Shown here piece after piece: positions 63,735-64,000 of a stretch of DNA of 64,000 bases. Within the stretch, counting starts at the first letter, position 1; the number at the start of each line of letters is the position of its first letter. This DNA comes from Gammaproteobacteria bacterium (GTDB lineage: Bacteria; Pseudomonadota; Gammaproteobacteria; Pseudomonadales; JAUIET01), in NCBI GenBank assembly GCA_030431775.1, contig JAUIHW010000003.1:1-64000 (forward strand), written 5' to 3'. Made by a program: the position numbers and the translations under genes. Under the pieces are notes generated by a model, which was not told the origin of the DNA, did no database searches, and worked only from the letters and a program-made list of their open reading frames with translations.

Positions 63735-63929
63735 TGGGAACCCTGCAAAAAACTGCTAATTGGCCGCAATGATAGTGCCGGTCAAGGCTGCTTTATGCAC
63801 GATTTTAAGGTTTTTTGGGGCCAGATCAGCCGGCAAGCTGGCCCGCCCCATGCTGGCCACTCTACTGGCTATAAGAACGTTCACCATTTAACGAACCAAT
63901 AGATACCGACACCCTTTCTGGAGAAAAAC

Positions 63930-64000
63930 ATGTTACTAAGCTGGGATGATTATCATGGCGACGAATTTAACGCTGCAAAGGCGCAAGCGCCGGCGGCCGA
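63930..64000 (+). CDS. nrdB: Ribonucleotide reductase small (beta) subunit, 5' end only
   Basis: The window ends 71 bases into this frame. The ATG at 63930 has CTGGAG eight to ten bases upstream. The 23 visible residues begin MLLSWDDYHGDEF, which resembles the MLSWDEFD start of Pseudomonas NrdB, and continue with an alanine-rich stretch as in that protein. Together with nrdA upstream and the NrdR boxes this makes nrdB the probable identity, although no catalytic residue falls inside the window. Confidence 0.8.
   Translation, partial: MLLSWDDYHGDEFNAAKAQAPAA

Noticed and set aside
1-64000. CRISPR arrays, tRNA or rRNA genes, insertion sequences, prophage
   Set aside because: No regular repeat–spacer pattern, cloverleaf-like gene, transposase or phage structural protein was recognised by reading both strands; a dedicated search could still reveal a small RNA gene.

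Overview
The window reads as chromosomal DNA of a marine-type gammaproteobacterium related to the Pseudomonadales/Cellvibrionales (Halieaceae- or Spongiibacteraceae-like). The best placement evidence is the block argG–motY–pyrC–rnt–grxD at 51.6–56.2 kb, an order also known from Pseudomonas, together with an NrdA whose C-terminal cysteine tail resembles the pseudomonad enzyme. Genes are dense, G+C is moderately high, and no tRNA, rRNA, CRISPR array, insertion sequence or phage gene was seen. The assignment is an inference from gene content, since no marker-gene comparison could be run.

Layout. 0–6.1 kb: a Cys glutathione peroxidase coupled to a PhoD-type phosphatase, a thiolase with a DUF72 protein, and prfC. 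6.1–7.6 kb: an AT-rich remnant of a Fic gene abutting htpX. 7.7–17.0 kb: one long minus-strand run holding a DUF3604 protein, an aldehyde dehydrogenase, a ThDP enzyme of the acetolactate synthase type, and a four-gene MacB-like exporter with two separate permeases. 17–24.3 kb: accessory oxidoreductases of kinds common in actinobacteria and lipid- or steroid-degrading marine bacteria (TIGR03084, DDN-type and LLM-type flavoproteins, APH-like kinase, DUF2889, 3-alpha-hydroxysteroid-dehydrogenase-like SDR). 24.3–31.1 kb: M16 protease with a rhodanese, then NfeD–slipin–aminotransferase. 31.2–38.5 kb: PhoA-type phosphatase, a gamma-butyrobetaine-hydroxylase-like dioxygenase, a UbiA/MenA-like prenyltransferase, a large sensory GGDEF–EAL protein and a stranded GGDEF domain.

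38.6–46.5 kb is the most unusual region. A DUF35/Ltp2-like retro-aldolase pair is divergent from a tight four-gene operon: an SDR, a lipoprotein fusing cytochrome c to an aldose-dehydrogenase-type beta-propeller, a cytoplasmic molybdopterin oxidoreductase, and a ketosteroid-dehydrogenase-like flavoprotein. I read it as a candidate undescribed pathway for stepwise oxidation and carbon–carbon cleavage of a lipid or steroid-like substrate, with electrons passed towards the respiratory chain. The substrate is unknown.

46.5–64 kb is mostly housekeeping: two aminotransferases, a TonB-dependent receptor, argG, motY, pyrC, rnt, grxD, argD, argF, glpK, nrdA and the first codons of nrdB at the right edge. 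nrdA and nrdB are separated by an opposite-strand SnoaL-like gene, and each is preceded by its own pair of NrdR-box-like palindromes with an identical 31-bp repeat spacing. This is the best-supported regulatory observation in the window.
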